Part shown: piece after piece, positions 28,043 to 40,926 of the stretch
How positions within the stretch are numbered: the first letter of the stretch is position 1
How the letters are laid out: the number at the start of each line of letters is the position of its first letter
Assembly: GCF_000974685.2 (NCBI RefSeq)
Contig: NZ_AP018738.1
Coordinates: 248,001-312,000 of the forward strand
Length of the DNA stretch: 64,000 nucleotides
Reading direction: 5' to 3'
Origin: Ferriphaselus amnicola
GTDB taxonomy: Bacteria > Pseudomonadota > Gammaproteobacteria > Burkholderiales > Gallionellaceae
Notes under the pieces: generated by a model
The model's database searches: none
What the model was told of the DNA's origin: nothing
What the model saw: the letters and a program-made list of their open reading frames with translations, nothing else
Translations under genes and position numbers: made by a program

Positions 28043-29265
28043 TTCTGTTTACTCCTGTCTTGATCTGCATCCAGCATCAGTTTCAAGGCTGGAGGGAGGT
28101 GGCGTGAGAGTAGGTAACGCTCCTCAAATTTGGAGATGAACGGCAGGGCGAGGAAGGTGGCGAAATAGAGGAAGGTGGCGACTTGTCCCACGATCACGGT
28201 GGTGTTGGTCACCGGCTGCGAGCCTACCCAGCCTAGCACCACGATGTCTATCGTGAACATGTAGAACATGGTGCGATAGAACGGCCGGTAATGTGCGCCG
28301 CCGGGGATACGCGAACGATCCATATAGGGCATGGCAGCGAAGATCAGCACTGACAACGCCATGGCTATCACACCGCCGATCAGGTCTGGCACGGCGCGCA
28401 GAATGGCGTAGAACGGCAGGAAGTACCACTCCGGCACGATGTGCGCCGGTGTCTGCATCGGGTTGGCTGGGATGTTGTTGGCCGCTTCGATGAAGGCATT
28501 CGGTGCAAAGAACACAAAGCTACAGAACACCATCAGATAGACACCCAGTCCGAACATATCCTTGATGGTGAAGTAGGGGTGGAACGGGATGTTGTCCTTA
28601 TCCGCCAAATTGAGGCCGGAGGGATTGCTGCTCTTCACCGAGTGCAGGGCGACCAAGTGGATCACCACGGCTGCGCTGATGATGAAGGGGAACAGGTAAT
28701 GCAAGGCGAAGAAGCGGGTCAGCGTCGCATCGCCTACGCCGTAGTCGCCGCGCAGCCACACCACGAGTTGATCGCCGATGAAGGGCGTGGCACGGAACAG
28801 GTTGGTGATGACGGCAGCGCCCCAGTAAGACATCTGCCCCCACGGCAATAGGTAGCCCATGAACGAGATCGCCATCAGTAGCAACAGTAGAATTTGCCCC
28901 GTCCACCACAGTAGTTCACGCGGTTTGCGATAGGAGCCGTAATACAGTGTGCGAGCCATGTGGATATAAACCACGACGAAGAAGGCCGACGCGCCGGTGG
29001 AGTGCAGGTAGCGCAATAGCCAGCCGTAGTTCACGTCGCGCATGATGTGCTGGATGGAGTCGAACGCCATCGCTGCATCCGGCTTGTAGTGCATAGCGAG
29101 GAAGATGCCGGTGGCCAGTTGCAGTACCAGCACGAACCCGGCGAGGAATCCGAAATTCCACCAGTAACTGAGGTTGCGCGGAGTCGGGTAGCCGGTCAGC
29201 TCATGCTTGACGAAATTGGTCAGGGGGAAGCGCTGGTCGATCCAGTCTATGGTCTTGTTAGGCAT
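28039..29265 (-). CDS. petB: Cytochrome bc1 complex, cytochrome b
   Basis: Eight-helix membrane subunit with the two b hemes and the quinol sites of the Q-cycle, 408 residues. Visible are the heme region GWLLRYLHSTGASAFFVVVY, YWGAAVITNLFRATPFIGDQ, and the Qo-site segment AHIVPEWYFLPFYAILRAVP containing the PEWY motif. Histidines lie in ALHYLFPFIISAAVVIHLVA. It overlaps petC by 4 bp and follows petA after 8 bp. Confidence 0.97.
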   Translation of the reverse strand: MPNKTIDWIDQRFPLTNFVKHELTGYPTPRNLSYWWNFGFLAGFVLVLQLATGIFLAMHYKPDAAMAFDSIQHIMRDVNYGWLLRYLHSTGASAFFVVVYIHMARTLYYGSYRKPRELLWWTGQILLLLLMAISFMGYLLPWGQMSYWGAAVITNLFRATPFIGDQLVVWLRGDYGVGDATLTRFFALHYLFPFIISAAVVIHLVALHSVKSSNPSGLNLADKDNIPFHPYFTIKDMFGLGVYLMVFCSFVFFAPNAFIEAANNIPANPMQTPAHIVPEWYFLPFYAILRAVPDLIGGVIAMALSVLIFAAMPYMDRSRIPGGAHYRPFYRTMFYMFTIDIVVLGWVGSQPVTNTTVIVGQVATFLYFATFLALPFISKFEERYLLSRHLPPALKLMLDADQDRSKQK

Positions 29266-29273
29266 AGTCTCTC

Positions 29274-29786
29274 CTAGGCTTTGCCGATGATGATCTTATT
29301 CTCGCCTTCAAAACTATAGGCGGGAACTTCGAGATTCTTCGGAGCCGGGCCGCGCACCACGCGCCCGCTGGTGTCGTACATGCTGCCGTGACAGGCGCAC
29401 AGCCAGCCATCTTCGTTGTGATTGGGTACGCAGCCCAGATGGGTGCAGACGCCGACCACGACCAGCCACTCTGGCTTCTGGACGCGGCGACCATCTTCTT
29501 CGGGAGCGAGTCCGCCGGGCGAGGATTGAGCCTTGCGGATCTCGGCTTCGGTGCGATGCAACACGAACACCGGCTTACCTTGCCAAGCGACGGTGTGCAT
29601 CCCGCCGGGCGGGATGTTGCTGAGATCGACCTCAGTCACGGATTTGGCCAGCACGTCCTGACTGGGATTCATGCTGTTGACGAAAGGCCAGCAGGCTGCT
29701 GCTGCGCCGGTCACACCTGCGGCTGTAGTGAACTTGCCCAGAAAATCACGTCGCTTGGGGTTGTTCAGAGTGTCGCCATCTGCCAT
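29274..29786 (-). CDS. petA: Cytochrome bc1 complex, Rieske iron-sulfur protein
   Basis: The 170-residue Rieske subunit accepts the first electron from quinol. A Tat-type N-terminus ([20 protein letters not shown]) serves as membrane anchor. The [2Fe-2S] ligands are in CTHLGCVPN and CACHGSMYD, with the disulfide cysteines in the same boxes. It is the first gene of the petABC operon. A 7-bp palindromic sequence lies upstream and may be regulatory. Confidence 0.97.
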   Translation of the reverse strand: MADGDTLNNPKRRDFLGKFTTAAGVTGAAAACWPFVNSMNPSQDVLAKSVTEVDLSNIPPGGMHTVAWQGKPVFVLHRTEAEIRKAQSSPGGLAPEEDGRRVQKPEWLVVVGVCTHLGCVPNHNEDGWLCACHGSMYDTSGRVVRGPAPKNLEVPAYSFEGENKIIIGKA

Positions 29787-29804
29787 TTCACACCTCTCTT
29801 GGTA

Positions 29805-29822
29805 TATTAGATTATTCTAATA
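29805..29822. promoter_or_regulatory. Palindrome upstream of petABC
   Basis: TATTAGA and TCTAATA form a perfect 7-bp inverted repeat with a 4-base spacer, 19-36 bp before the petA start. The position suits an operator or -10 region. I do not recognise the regulator. Confidence 0.35.
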
Positions 29823-29903
29823 GTGTCAGGCTTCAAGTGTATCAGCGTCAACCGCTATGATGGAGTAGTCCATCTTACCCAAAGGGGTGGGCCAATTGCG
29901 CGG

Positions 29904-32075
<2,172 letters not shown>

Positions 32076-32159
32076 TTAGTCGAATAACCTGTGTTGTTTT
32101 CTACAAAAAACCGCTAACACCATGGTCTCAAAATAGGTTTTTATCTTACACACAATTCC

Positions 32160-32180
32160 TGTGGATAACTGTGTGGATAA
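32160..32180. promoter_or_regulatory. Two tandem DnaA-box sequences upstream of priA
   Basis: Two perfect TGTGGATAA copies (complement TTATCCACA, the consensus DnaA box) at 32160-32168 and 32172-32180 lie about 90 bp before priA. An AT-rich stretch (about 32,230-32,295) adjoins them. Only two boxes are seen, so control of priA by DnaA is more likely than an origin. Both readings are inference. Confidence 0.5.
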
Positions 32181-32284
32181 TCGTTGAATGGAACGTCTAA
32201 CTGCTAACGGTGTATAGCGTTTCTGAGCCTTGCCTATTTTTTATGCTACGATGTATATCTATAAAAATCAAATAGTTATGATTT

Positions 32285-32319
32285 AGAAAAATAATGGCCG
32301 CTGGATTTCGCCAACGGCC
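32285..32319 (-). terminator. Rho-independent terminator of hemE
   Basis: On the minus strand GGCCGTTGG and CCAGCGGCC pair in a 9-bp stem (one G-U) with a 6-base loop (arms 32296-32304 and 32311-32319), followed by ATTATTTTTC. It lies about 50 bp past the hemE stop. Confidence 0.85.
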
Positions 32320-32367
32320 TTCGTTCAAATACGGCTATGTGTATAACCGCACATGATTATTTCTGCG

Positions 32368-33432
32368 CTAGTGGTACTTTCGGCTCAGCTCATGCACCGC
32401 AGCCACCAATGCGGCTGCATTGTCAGGATTGGTGAATTGAGAGATACCGTGGCCCAAATTGAACACATGACCGCTGCCGTAACCGTAGCTGCTCAGCACC
32501 TTTTCGACCTCATTCCGGATCACTTCCGGCGTGGCGAACAGTACGGTCGGATCGATGTTGCCTTGCAGCGCGACCTTGTGACCGACCTTCTGGCGCGCGA
32601 TGCCGATGTCCATGGTCCAATCCAAGCCAACGGCATCACAACCGATATTCGCGATGCTGTCGATCCACAGACCGCCGCCCTTGGTGAATACGATGGACGG
32701 GATCTTTACGCCGTCTTTTTCCTTGATCAGGCCATCCACGATGCGCTGGGTATAAGCCAGCGAGAATTCGTGGAAGGCACCATGTGACAGTGCGCCGCCC
32801 CAAGAATCGAAGATCATCACCGCTTGTGCACCTGCTTCGATCTGCGCGTTCAGATAAAGCGTCACGGCCTCGGCTGTGACGCTCAGGATGTGGTGCATCA
32901 GCGCCGGTTCCTTGTACATCATGGTCTTGACCTTGGCGTAGTCATCGCTGCCACCGCCTTCGACCATGTAGCAACCCAGCGTCCACGGGCTGCCGGAGAA
33001 GCCGATCAGCGGTACGCTACCGTTCAGCGACTTGCGGATCTGCGATACGGCATCGGTGACGTACTTCAAGTCTTTGCCGATGTCTGGCACACGCAGTGCC
33101 ATGACATCAGCCTCCGTCCGCAGTGGACGCTCAAACTTTGGGCCTTCCCCTTCCGCGAAATACAGCCCCAGACCCATCGCATCCGGTACCGTGAGGATGT
33201 CGGAGAACAGAATCGCGGCATCTAGTGGGAAGCGCTCTAGCGGTTGCAGAGTGACTTCGGTCGCCATGTCAGGCGACTTGCACAGGTTGAGGAAGCTGCC
33301 TGCGCGTTTGCGCGTGGCGCAGTATTCCGGCAGGTAGCGACCCGCTTGGCGCATCATCCACAGTGGGGTGTATTCAGTCGGCTGGCGCAGCAGTGCGCGC
33401 AGGAAGGTGTCGTTCTTAACATTGAAGTTCAT
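32368..33432 (-). CDS. hemE: Uroporphyrinogen decarboxylase
   Basis: Decarboxylates uroporphyrinogen III to coproporphyrinogen III in heme synthesis. The 354 residues contain [64 protein letters not shown] and the C-terminal [15 protein letters not shown]. All are family signatures with the catalytic aspartate in FSDIL. It lies 12 bp downstream of gltD on the same strand and may be partly cotranscribed with it. Confidence 0.97.
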   Translation of the reverse strand: MNFNVKNDTFLRALLRQPTEYTPLWMMRQAGRYLPEYCATRKRAGSFLNLCKSPDMATEVTLQPLERFPLDAAILFSDILTVPDAMGLGLYFAEGEGPKFERPLRTEADVMALRVPDIGKDLKYVTDAVSQIRKSLNGSVPLIGFSGSPWTLGCYMVEGGGSDDYAKVKTMMYKEPALMHHILSVTAEAVTLYLNAQIEAGAQAVMIFDSWGGALSHGAFHEFSLAYTQRIVDGLIKEKDGVKIPSIVFTKGGGLWIDSIANIGCDAVGLDWTMDIGIARQKVGHKVALQGNIDPTVLFATPEVIRNEVEKVLSSYGYGSGHVFNLGHGISQFTNPDNAAALVAAVHELSRKYH

Positions 33433-33444
33433 TTGGCTCTTTTC

Positions 33445-34908
33445 TTATCGGGGCAGAACACTGCTGCCCATCAGGAATTCATCCACGGCGCGTGCGGCCT
33501 GACGGCCTTCGCGGATCGCCCAGACTACCAGTGACTGACCGCGACGCACGTCACCAGCGGCGAACACTTTGGGCACATTAGTCTGATAACAGCCCTTGCC
33601 TTCAGTGGAGGCATTGGCATTGCCACGGCCATCTTTTTCCACGCCGAACGCATCCAGCATGGCTTGGATCGGATTGGTGAAGCCCATGGCCAAGAACACC
33701 AGATCGGCCTTGACGATGAATTCGCTACCGGCGACCTCGGACAGCTTGCCGTCCTTCCATTCCACGCGAGCGGCCTTGAGGCCGGACAGCTTGCCGTTCT
33801 CGCCGATGAATTCTTTAGTAGTCACCGACCAGTCGCGTTCGCAGCCCTCTTCGTGGGAGCTGGAGGTGCGCAGCTTGAGCGGCCAGTAAGGCCAAGTCAG
33901 CGGACCGTTTTCCAACTCGGGTGGGCGTGGCATCACTTCGAATTGAGTGACGGCCGTTGCGCCGTGACGGTTGGACGTGCCAACGCAGTCAGAGCCGGTG
34001 TCGCCACCGCCGATCACCACCACATGCTTGCCATCAGCGTGGATGGGATTGCGTCCATCGCCCGCGACTTCCTTGTTTTGTGGGATCAGGAACTCTAGCG
34101 CGAAATGCACGCCTTGCAGCTCACGTCCGGGAACGGGCAGATCGCGTGGAGTCTCGGAACCGCCGCTCAGCACCACGGCATCGAATTCTTTCATCAGCTC
34201 ATCTGGGCTGACGGTGGTCTGTGCATCATTCGCCGTACCTTTGCCTGGCATGTTCTTACCGACCCAGACACTCGTGCGGAATTCCACGCCTTCGGCGCGC
34301 ATCTGATCCATGCGACGGTCGATGTGTGATTTCTCGAACTTGAAGTCAGGAATGCCGTAGCGCAACAGGCCACCAACGCGGCTGTTCTTCTCGAACACGA
34401 CCACGGCATGGCCAGCGCGTGCCAGTTGCTGTGCAGCCGCCAAGCCCGCCGGGCCGGAACCGACTACGGCAACCTTCTTGCCTGTCTTCTTGATGGCAGG
34501 TTGTGGTATTACCCAGCCACTTTCCCAGCCCTTGTCGATGATGGCGTGCTCAATGGACTTGATCCCTACAGCCGCTTGGTCGATGTTCAAGGTGCAGGCT
34601 GCTTCGCACGGCGCGGGGCAGATGCGACCAGTGAACTCGGGGAAGTTGTTGGTGGAGTGCAGCACGGTCAGCGCTTCCTGCCACTTGCCGCGATACACCA
34701 AGTCGTTCCAGTCGGGGATGATGTTATTGATCGGGCAGCCGTTGTTGCAGAACGGGATGCCGCAATCCATACAGCGTGCGCCCTGAACCTTGGACTGTTC
34801 GTCGGTCAGTGTCTGCACGAACTCGTTGTAGTTCTTCAAGCGTTGATCGACAGGCAGATAAGCCTCGTTCAGTCGCTTGAATTCCATGAAACCGCTAGGC
34901 TTACCCAT
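33445..34908 (-). CDS. gltD: Glutamate synthase small subunit
   Basis: NADPH-dependent flavoprotein that feeds electrons to GltB for glutamate formation. The 487 residues have N-terminal Fe-S cysteines ([17 protein letters not shown] and [12 protein letters not shown]), then the FAD site [20 protein letters not shown] and an NADPH site [17 protein letters not shown]. The C-terminal FAYxGDxRRG-type motif is seen as [21 protein letters not shown]. Its start touches the gltB stop. Confidence 0.97.
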   Translation of the reverse strand: MGKPSGFMEFKRLNEAYLPVDQRLKNYNEFVQTLTDEQSKVQGARCMDCGIPFCNNGCPINNIIPDWNDLVYRGKWQEALTVLHSTNNFPEFTGRICPAPCEAACTLNIDQAAVGIKSIEHAIIDKGWESGWVIPQPAIKKTGKKVAVVGSGPAGLAAAQQLARAGHAVVVFEKNSRVGGLLRYGIPDFKFEKSHIDRRMDQMRAEGVEFRTSVWVGKNMPGKGTANDAQTTVSPDELMKEFDAVVLSGGSETPRDLPVPGRELQGVHFALEFLIPQNKEVAGDGRNPIHADGKHVVVIGGGDTGSDCVGTSNRHGATAVTQFEVMPRPPELENGPLTWPYWPLKLRTSSSHEEGCERDWSVTTKEFIGENGKLSGLKAARVEWKDGKLSEVAGSEFIVKADLVFLAMGFTNPIQAMLDAFGVEKDGRGNANASTEGKGCYQTNVPKVFAAGDVRRGQSLVVWAIREGRQAARAVDEFLMGSSVLPR

Positions 34909-37900
34909 TATGCCACCTCCACTTGCTTGGCTTGTTGTGCCGCGATTTCCGATAGGGCGCGGCGATATTCGGTCGGCATGACTTTGACGAATTTAGGTAG
35001 ATAGACTGCCCAGTTATCCAGAATCTTCTTGGCGCGAGCACTGTTGGTGAAGCCAAGATGTTTCTCGACGTAGGTACGCAGCACCGCCTCATCGGCCTTG
35101 CCGAGGTGGTTGAAGTGTACGCGACCATGAGTTTCCAGCTCGCCAGTCTCGCTGGCAGCGGATTCCGCCGGGATCGGTTCCAGATTGACCATCGCCATGT
35201 TGCAGCGCTTGGCAAAGTTGCCATCTTCATCCAGCACGTAAGCCACGCCGCCGGACATCCCTGCCGCGAAGTTGCGACCAGTCTGCCCCAGCACGATGAC
35301 GATGCCGCCGGTCATGTATTCGCAACCGTGGTCACCGGTGCCTTCGACGACGGTGATCGCGCCGGAGTTACGCACGGCGAAGCGTTCTCCCGCCACGCCA
35401 TTGAAGTAACACTGGCCGCCTGTCGCGCCGTATAACACGGTGTTGCCGACGATGATGTTCTCTTCCGGCACGATGGAGCAATCTTGCGCTGGGCGGATCA
35501 CAATGCGACCACCGCACAGCCCCTTGCCGACGTAATCGTTGCCTTCGCCTTCGAGGTCGAGAGTCACGCCGCTCGCCAAGAATGCGCCGAAGCTCTGTCC
35601 AGCCGTACCCTTCAGTTTCACCACGATGGTGTTGTCAGGCAGGCCGGTGTTGCCGTAGCGTTTGGCGACTTCGTGCGACAGCATGGTGCCCGCACTGCGA
35701 TTGACGCTGCCGATGGTGCTGCGGATTACGACCGACTTGCCGCTCTCCAGCGCCGGTGCTGCTTCGGCGATGAGTTGGTTGTCCAGCGCCTTGTCTAGGC
35801 CGTGATCTTGCGATTCGGCATGGCGGCGTGCCACGCTGGCAGGCATATCCGGCTGGTGGAAGATCTTGCTGAAGTCCAGACCTTGCGACTTCCAGTGAGC
35901 GATGCCTTGCTTCACGTCGAGCAGGTCGGAGCGGCCGATCAAGTCTTCGAACTTGCGGATACCCATCTGTGCCATCAACTCACGCACTTCTTCGGCGACG
36001 AAGAAGAAGTAGTTGACCACGTGTTCGGGCTGGCCGGTGAATTTCTTGCGTAGTTCAGGGTCTTGCGTGGCGACGCCGACTGGGCAGGTGTTGAGATGGC
36101 ACTTGCGCATCATGATGCAGCCACCTACGACCAACGGCGCCGTGGCGAAACCGAACTCATCTGCACCCAGCAAGGCGCCGATCAGCACGTCGCGACCAGT
36201 CTTGAGTTGACCATCGACTTGCAGGCCGACGCGGCCACGCAAACGGTTCAGCACCAGCGTCTGTTGTGCTTCGGCCAGACCGAGTTCCCACGGTGTACCT
36301 GCATGCTTGATCGAAGACAAGGGCGATGCTCCGGTGCCGCCGTCATAGCCGGAGATCACGATATGGTCAGCCTTGGCTTTGGACACGCCCGCTGCTACGG
36401 TACCGACACCTACTTCGGAGACCAGCTTGACCGAGATTGACGCCGAGGAGTTGGCATTCTTCAGGTCATGGATAAGCTGCGCTAAGTCCTCGATGGAATA
36501 GATATCGTGGTGCGGCGGTGGCGAGATCAGACCAACGCCAGGCACCGAGTGACGCAGCTTGCCGATGTATTCGGAAACTTTGCCTCCGGGCAGCTGGCCG
36601 CCTTCGCCGGGCTTCGCGCCCTGAGCCATCTTGATCTGGATCTGGTCAGCGTTCGATAGGTACTCTGCTGTTACGCCGAAACGACCCGAGGCGACTTGTT
36701 TGATCGCAGAGCGCAGTGAGTCGCCTTCCGCCATCACGCGGTCGGATTCGATGCGGTTCTTGCCGATGATTTCGGACAATGTCTCTCCGGCTTTCAGCGC
36801 GCGGAAACGGTTTGCATCTTCACCACCTTCGCCGGTGTTGGATTTGCCGCCGATGCGGTTCATCGCTTGTGCTAGCACGGTGTGGGCTTCGGTGGAAATC
36901 GAACCCAGCGACATCGCGCCGGTGACAAAACGCTTGACGATGTCCTTGGCTGAATCGACTTCATCCAAAGGTACCGCAGCGCCGAGCGGCTTGATCTCGA
37001 ACAGGCCGCGCAACGTCTTCAGCTTGTGCGCCTGATCGTTGATGAGCTGGGCGTATTCCTTGTAAGTCTTGAAGTTGTTGGAGCGCGTTGCGTGCTGCAA
37101 CTTGGCGATGGAATCCGGCGTCCACATGTGTTCTTCGCCACGGATGCGGAAAGCGTATTCGCCGCCCGCATCCAGCATGTCGGCCAGCACTGGATCGTTG
37201 CCAAAGGCATCCAGATGGATGCGCACGGCTTCTTCGGCAACTTCGGCCAAGCCGATACCTTCGATCTGCGTTGAGGTGCCGGTGAAAAAGCGTTCGACGA
37301 ATGCGGCGTTCAAGCCGATGGCCTCGAAGATCTGCGCGCCGCAGTAGGATTGGTACGTGGAAATGCCCATCTTGGACATCACCTTGAGCAATCCCTTGTT
37401 GATCGCCTTGATGAATCGCTTGCCAGCCTCATAGGCGGATAGCTCTCCAGGCAGGCCAGCGCTGAGATCAGCCAATGTCTCGAAAGTCAGCCATGGGCAC
37501 ACAGCCTCGGCACCATAACCAGCCAACAGCGCGAAATGATGAGTCTCTCGGGCGGAACCCGTATCGACGACCAAGCCGGTGCTGGTACGCAGACCTTCGC
37601 GCACCAGATGGTGGTGCACGCCTGCGGTAGCCAGCAGCGCCGGGATAGCAACGCGTGAGGCCGAAACGCCACGGTCGGACAGAATCAACACGTTGATGCC
37701 CTCAGCCACGGCCTGATCGGCAGCCGTGCACAGCGCTTGGATGGCGGCATCGCAACCGGCAGCACCTTCGATGGCCGGATAAGTGATGTCCAGCACGCGC
37801 GAACGGTACTGGCCGTTGGTCAGCGTAGCAATGTCACGCAATTTGGCCAGATCGTCATTGGTCAACACCGGCTGGTGTACTTCCAGACGCAGCGTCGGAG

Positions 37901-39569
37901 TGGTTTCGTCGATGCCCAGCAGGTTGGGTTTGGGGCCGATGAACGAGGTCAGCGACATCACGATCTCTTCGCGGATCGGGTCGATCGGCGGATTGGTCAC
38001 CTGCGCGAACAGCTGTTTGAAGTAGCTGTACAGCACCTTGTTCTTGTTGGAAAGCACCGGCAATGCGCTGTCGTTGCCCATCGAGCCGGTCGCTTCTTCG
38101 CCCGTGGTCGCCATCGGCGCGAGGATGAACTTGAGGTCTTCTTGGGAATAACCAAAGGCTTGCTGAGTGTCGAGCAAGGAGCCGTTCAGGCCGGGATTCG
38201 CTCCGCCAGCGGCAAGGTCGCCGAGGAAGTAGCGCGACTTCTCGATCCATTGGCGGTAAGGTTTGGCGGTAGCCAATTGATTCTTAAGCTCATCATCGCT
38301 GATGATGCGACCGGCTTGTAAGTCGATCAGGAACATCTTGCCTGGCTGTAAGCGCCATTTCTTGACAATCTTGTTCTGCGGGATGGGCAATACGCCCATT
38401 TCGGAAGCCATCAGCACGACATCATCGTCGGTGATTAGGTAGCGGGCGGGACGCAGGCCATTGCGATCTAGGGTCGCACCGATCATCTGACCATCGGTGA
38501 ATGCGACGGCGGCGGGGCCGTCCCACGGCTCCATCAGTGCAGCGTGATATTCATAGAAGGCGCGGCGCTCTTCGTCCATCAGCGGATTGCCAGCCCACGC
38601 TTCGGGGATCAGCAACATCATCGCGTGTGGCAGCGAATAACCGCCCGCCACCAACAGTTCCAGCGCGTTGTCGAAGCAGGCGGAGTCGGACTGGCCTTCG
38701 GTGATGAGCGGCCATAGTTTTTCCAGATCTTTGCCCAGCAGATTGGAGGACATCGCAGCGTGGCGGGCAGTCATCCAGTTGACGTTGCCGCGCACAGTAT
38801 TGATCTCTCCGTTGTGGGCGATCATGCGGAAAGGGTGAGCCAGATCCCAGGTCGGGAAGGTGTTGGTGGAAAAGCGCTGGTGCACCAATGCTAACGCGCT
38901 GACTACTCGGGAGTCTTGTAGATCGTGGTAGTAAGTACCAACCTGATCTGCCAGCAGCATGCCCTTATAGACGATGGTGCGTGACGACAACGACGGGATG
39001 TAGAAGCCAGCACCCTGATCGTCCGGCAGATGGCGGATAGCATGTTCGGCAGTCTTGCGGATCACGAACAGCTTGCGCTCGAAACTATCCTGATCGGCGC
39101 AATTGACGCCGCGACCAATGAACACCTGACGAACAGTCGGTTCCACCAGCTTGACGCTTTCGCCCAAGATTGCGCTGTTCACCGGCACATCGCGCCAGCC
39201 CAGCAACACTTGACCTTCGGCAACGATCTTGTCAGCGATGGCCGCTTCGCATGCGGCACGCGCTTTCGCGTCACGTGGCAGGAACAGCATGCCAACGCCG
39301 TATTCGCCGGCTGCACGCAACTCGACACCGGAAACGGCACGGAAGAAGGCATCGGGGAGTTGCAGCAGGATACCCGCGCCGTCACCGGCTAGCGGATCGG
39401 CACCTACCGCACCGCGATGTACCAGATTCTCCAGAATCTGCAAGCCTTCGCGTACGCGATCATGGCTTTTTTGACCTTTGATATGAGCGACAAAGCCCAC
39501 ACCACACGCATCGCGCTCTTGGCGCGGATCGTACAGACCTTGCTGTACCGGCATCGAAGGATGATTCAC
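34908..39569 (-). CDS. gltB: Glutamate synthase large subunit
   Basis: Converts glutamine and 2-oxoglutarate to two glutamates. The 1553-residue protein starts with a short propeptide. Cys22 ([10 protein letters not shown]) is the catalytic nucleophile of the class II amidotransferase domain. The central FMN domain carries [19 protein letters not shown], the 3Fe-4S cysteines are in [15 protein letters not shown], and the C-terminal GXGXG beta-helix domain is visible as [11 protein letters not shown] and [20 protein letters not shown]. It is the first gene of gltBD. Confidence 0.97.
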   Translation of the reverse strand: MNHPSMPVQQGLYDPRQERDACGVGFVAHIKGQKSHDRVREGLQILENLVHRGAVGADPLAGDGAGILLQLPDAFFRAVSGVELRAAGEYGVGMLFLPRDAKARAACEAAIADKIVAEGQVLLGWRDVPVNSAILGESVKLVEPTVRQVFIGRGVNCADQDSFERKLFVIRKTAEHAIRHLPDDQGAGFYIPSLSSRTIVYKGMLLADQVGTYYHDLQDSRVVSALALVHQRFSTNTFPTWDLAHPFRMIAHNGEINTVRGNVNWMTARHAAMSSNLLGKDLEKLWPLITEGQSDSACFDNALELLVAGGYSLPHAMMLLIPEAWAGNPLMDEERRAFYEYHAALMEPWDGPAAVAFTDGQMIGATLDRNGLRPARYLITDDDVVLMASEMGVLPIPQNKIVKKWRLQPGKMFLIDLQAGRIISDDELKNQLATAKPYRQWIEKSRYFLGDLAAGGANPGLNGSLLDTQQAFGYSQEDLKFILAPMATTGEEATGSMGNDSALPVLSNKNKVLYSYFKQLFAQVTNPPIDPIREEIVMSLTSFIGPKPNLLGIDETTPTLRLEVHQPVLTNDDLAKLRDIATLTNGQYRSRVLDITYPAIEGAAGCDAAIQALCTAADQAVAEGINVLILSDRGVSASRVAIPALLATAGVHHHLVREGLRTSTGLVVDTGSARETHHFALLAGYGAEAVCPWLTFETLADLSAGLPGELSAYEAGKRFIKAINKGLLKVMSKMGISTYQSYCGAQIFEAIGLNAAFVERFFTGTSTQIEGIGLAEVAEEAVRIHLDAFGNDPVLADMLDAGGEYAFRIRGEEHMWTPDSIAKLQHATRSNNFKTYKEYAQLINDQAHKLKTLRGLFEIKPLGAAVPLDEVDSAKDIVKRFVTGAMSLGSISTEAHTVLAQAMNRIGGKSNTGEGGEDANRFRALKAGETLSEIIGKNRIESDRVMAEGDSLRSAIKQVASGRFGVTAEYLSNADQIQIKMAQGAKPGEGGQLPGGKVSEYIGKLRHSVPGVGLISPPPHHDIYSIEDLAQLIHDLKNANSSASISVKLVSEVGVGTVAAGVSKAKADHIVISGYDGGTGASPLSSIKHAGTPWELGLAEAQQTLVLNRLRGRVGLQVDGQLKTGRDVLIGALLGADEFGFATAPLVVGGCIMMRKCHLNTCPVGVATQDPELRKKFTGQPEHVVNYFFFVAEEVRELMAQMGIRKFEDLIGRSDLLDVKQGIAHWKSQGLDFSKIFHQPDMPASVARRHAESQDHGLDKALDNQLIAEAAPALESGKSVVIRSTIGSVNRSAGTMLSHEVAKRYGNTGLPDNTIVVKLKGTAGQSFGAFLASGVTLDLEGEGNDYVGKGLCGGRIVIRPAQDCSIVPEENIIVGNTVLYGATGGQCYFNGVAGERFAVRNSGAITVVEGTGDHGCEYMTGGIVIVLGQTGRNFAAGMSGGVAYVLDEDGNFAKRCNMAMVNLEPIPAESAASETGELETHGRVHFNHLGKADEAVLRTYVEKHLGFTNSARAKKILDNWAVYLPKFVKVMPTEYRRALSEIAAQQAKQVEVA

Positions 39570-39750
39570 GCTATTCCTTAATCAAAATCAGACTACACAA
39601 ATCGGCGATACACTATCGCCATGTTCTACAGTCAAGCGAAAGGGCGGGAATGGTACCTTGTCTCTAGGTGTAGGGCAACACGGAAGAGGAGAAATGAATG
39701 AACTCCCAAAGAATCATGGTAGCTCGTTGATTCGATAGCGGCTAGGAAAT

Positions 39751-39776
39751 GAAAAATGCGACCGAAGTCGCATTTC
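39751..39776 (-). terminator. Rho-independent terminator after 6S RNA
   Basis: On the minus strand AAATGCGAC-TTCG-GTCGCATTT forms a 9-bp stem capped by a stable UUCG tetraloop, continuing into TTTTTC. It sits about 30 bp after the 6S RNA 3' end and before gltB. Confidence 0.85.
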
Positions 39777-39804
39777 TCGTGAGCACTCTCATGCCCGGAA
39801 TAAA

Positions 39805-39980
39805 GCCCCCCGCCTGTGCCGTTGGCTCAATGTCTTGAACCTGGGTTCAAGATGGTCGCTTCCCGGTTGCATCAGGAACATCCGACTAAGGGACGCTCAC
39901 AACAGCAATTGAGTGGGTTACAACCTTAAGCAGCGCTTATTGGTTCAAAGAATTATGAGCCTGACAAACACCGCAGGGGA
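39805..39980 (-). ncRNA. ssrS: 6S RNA
   Basis: Regulatory RNA that binds sigma-70 RNA polymerase in stationary phase. The minus-strand transcript begins about CCCCTGCGGTGTTTGTCAGG and ends about GAGCCAACGGCACAGGCGGGG. The ends pair (CCCCUGC with GCGGGGG, GUGU with GCAC, GGCUC with GAGCC). The 3' half contains CTTGAACCCAGGTTCAAG, very like the E. coli 6S segment CTTGAACCAAGGGTTCAAG. The position just downstream of zapA on the same strand is the conserved location of ssrS. Boundaries are good to a few bases. A terminator follows. Confidence 0.88.
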
Positions 39981-40004
39981 CAAACTTAATCTGTGTTTCA
40001 AATG

Positions 40005-40319
40005 TTAGAACAGAGCATCCTGTTCGGCTAGGGCAGAGTCCACCGTTGCCTGCATAGCCTGCATTCTACGCTTAAACTCTCCGAGGTCAAATCCTGCGCC
40101 GAGGCGGGTTTTGAGCAGTTCATGTGCGATGTTCAACGCGGCCATCACGGCGATGCGCTCCATCGACGCGGTCTTACCGGCGGCTTGGATCTCGCGCATT
40201 TTCTTGTCGAGATAGGTCACCGCTGCGAGCAGGTCAGCTTCGTCCTCTTCCGGGCAGGCGACGCGAAATTCGCGGTCGAGCAGGGTGACTTCCAGTGTCT
40301 TCACGGTATTGTCGCTCAT
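40005..40319 (-). CDS. zapA: Cell division protein ZapA
   Basis: Cytoplasmic protein that bundles FtsZ protofilaments. The ATG at 40319 gives 104 residues: VKTLEVTLLDREFRVACPEE is the ZapA beta-hairpin N-terminus, then LLAAVTYLDKKMREIQAAGK, ERIAVMAALNIAHELL, and a C-terminal helical coiled-coil part. The frame remains open to 40619, but that would read through the overlapping upstream gene. The ATG overlaps the stop of the zapB-like gene. Confidence 0.93.
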   Translation of the reverse strand: MSDNTVKTLEVTLLDREFRVACPEEDEADLLAAVTYLDKKMREIQAAGKTASMERIAVMAALNIAHELLKTRLGAGFDLGEFKRRMQAMQATVDSALAEQDALF

Positions 40320-40513
40320 GCTTCTTCCGGTAGTTGGGTCAGTAAGTTTTCCAGTCGATCGGAGACGCTCTCGATCTTGTCGCTGTATTGGCGATTCTGA
40401 CTGAGGGCAGTGGCCAGCTCTTGGCGCAGTTGATGGTTCTCGGAGCGCAGGCGCGAAGTCAGTGTTACCAACTGTCCCAGTTTTTGCTCCAGTGTGTTGA
40501 ATTCGTTTTGCAT
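40316..40513 (-). CDS. ZapB-like coiled-coil protein
   Basis: 65-residue, entirely helical coiled-coil protein (FNTLEQKLGQLVTLTSRLRS, then a Q/E-rich heptad pattern) of the short TIGR02449-type family found just upstream of zapA in beta- and gammaproteobacteria. By size and context it is probably a ZapB-like division accessory protein. The 4-bp overlap with zapA implies coupled translation. Direct evidence for function is lacking. Confidence 0.8.
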   Translation of the reverse strand: MQNEFNTLEQKLGQLVTLTSRLRSENHQLRQELATALSQNRQYSDKIESVSDRLENLLTQLPEEA

Positions 40514-40597
40514 GGGGCGAACTATAGTTTAAGCAATTCAACTGCGTCAAACGGTAACGAAAGTTTTTGCAGGTAGCCTCGAGTTTAGCTCGCTTGC

Positions 40598-40606
40598 TGG
40601 TAGAAT
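40598..40606 (+). promoter_or_regulatory. btuB: Probable extended -10 promoter of the B12 receptor transcript
   Basis: TGGTAGAAT (extended -10, TAGAAT at 40601-40606) would start transcription near 40613, immediately before the riboswitch. No good -35 is visible. Confidence 0.5.
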
Positions 40607-40612
40607 CCGCGC

Positions 40613-40795
40613 GCTTCAAGGTGCCGGACGAGCCATCGTTCGGTTAAACGGGAAACAGGTGTGATACCTGTGCTGCCCCCGCAACGGTAAGCAAGGAAGG
40701 GCGCGTCAACATGCCACTGTGAGTAATCATGGGAAGGCGATGTGTCCAAGTCGGCGATGACGACCTTGTGAGCCCGGATACCGGCCTAGGAGTTT
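40613..40795 (+). ncRNA. Cobalamin (B12) riboswitch
   Basis: Adenosyl/cobalamin aptamer in the leader of the TonB receptor gene. Diagnostic pieces in order: GGTGCC near the 5' end, the GGGAAACAGGTG...CCTGTGCTGCCCCCGCAACGGTAA core with its invariant GCCCCCGCAACGG block, and the 3' B12 box AGCCCGGATACCGGCC at 40771-40786. Spacing is normal. About 130 bp separate the B12 box from the btuB start; this stretch should hold the expression platform. Excess cobalamin is expected to shut off the receptor. Confidence 0.96.
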
Positions 40796-40926
40796 GGTTA
40801 GGAAATGCTGCGGGAGGCGCATGGACGGTCGATTTCGGCAACCCAGCCGCGCCCTCCATTCTCTCGGGTTTTTCCTGTTTTATCCGTTCCAACGGGGTCG
40901 CTTGGAACTTACTTCAGGAAATCATC

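Noticed and set aside
32160-32295. Possible chromosomal replication origin
   Set aside because: Only two DnaA boxes and no dnaA, parAB or gid genes nearby; priA control is the simpler reading.
39694-39738. 14-codon plus-strand frame with a strong AGAGGAG ribosome site
   Set aside because: It could be a leader peptide but lies between two minus-strand transcripts (6S RNA and gltB), has no downstream plus-strand gene and no visible attenuator.
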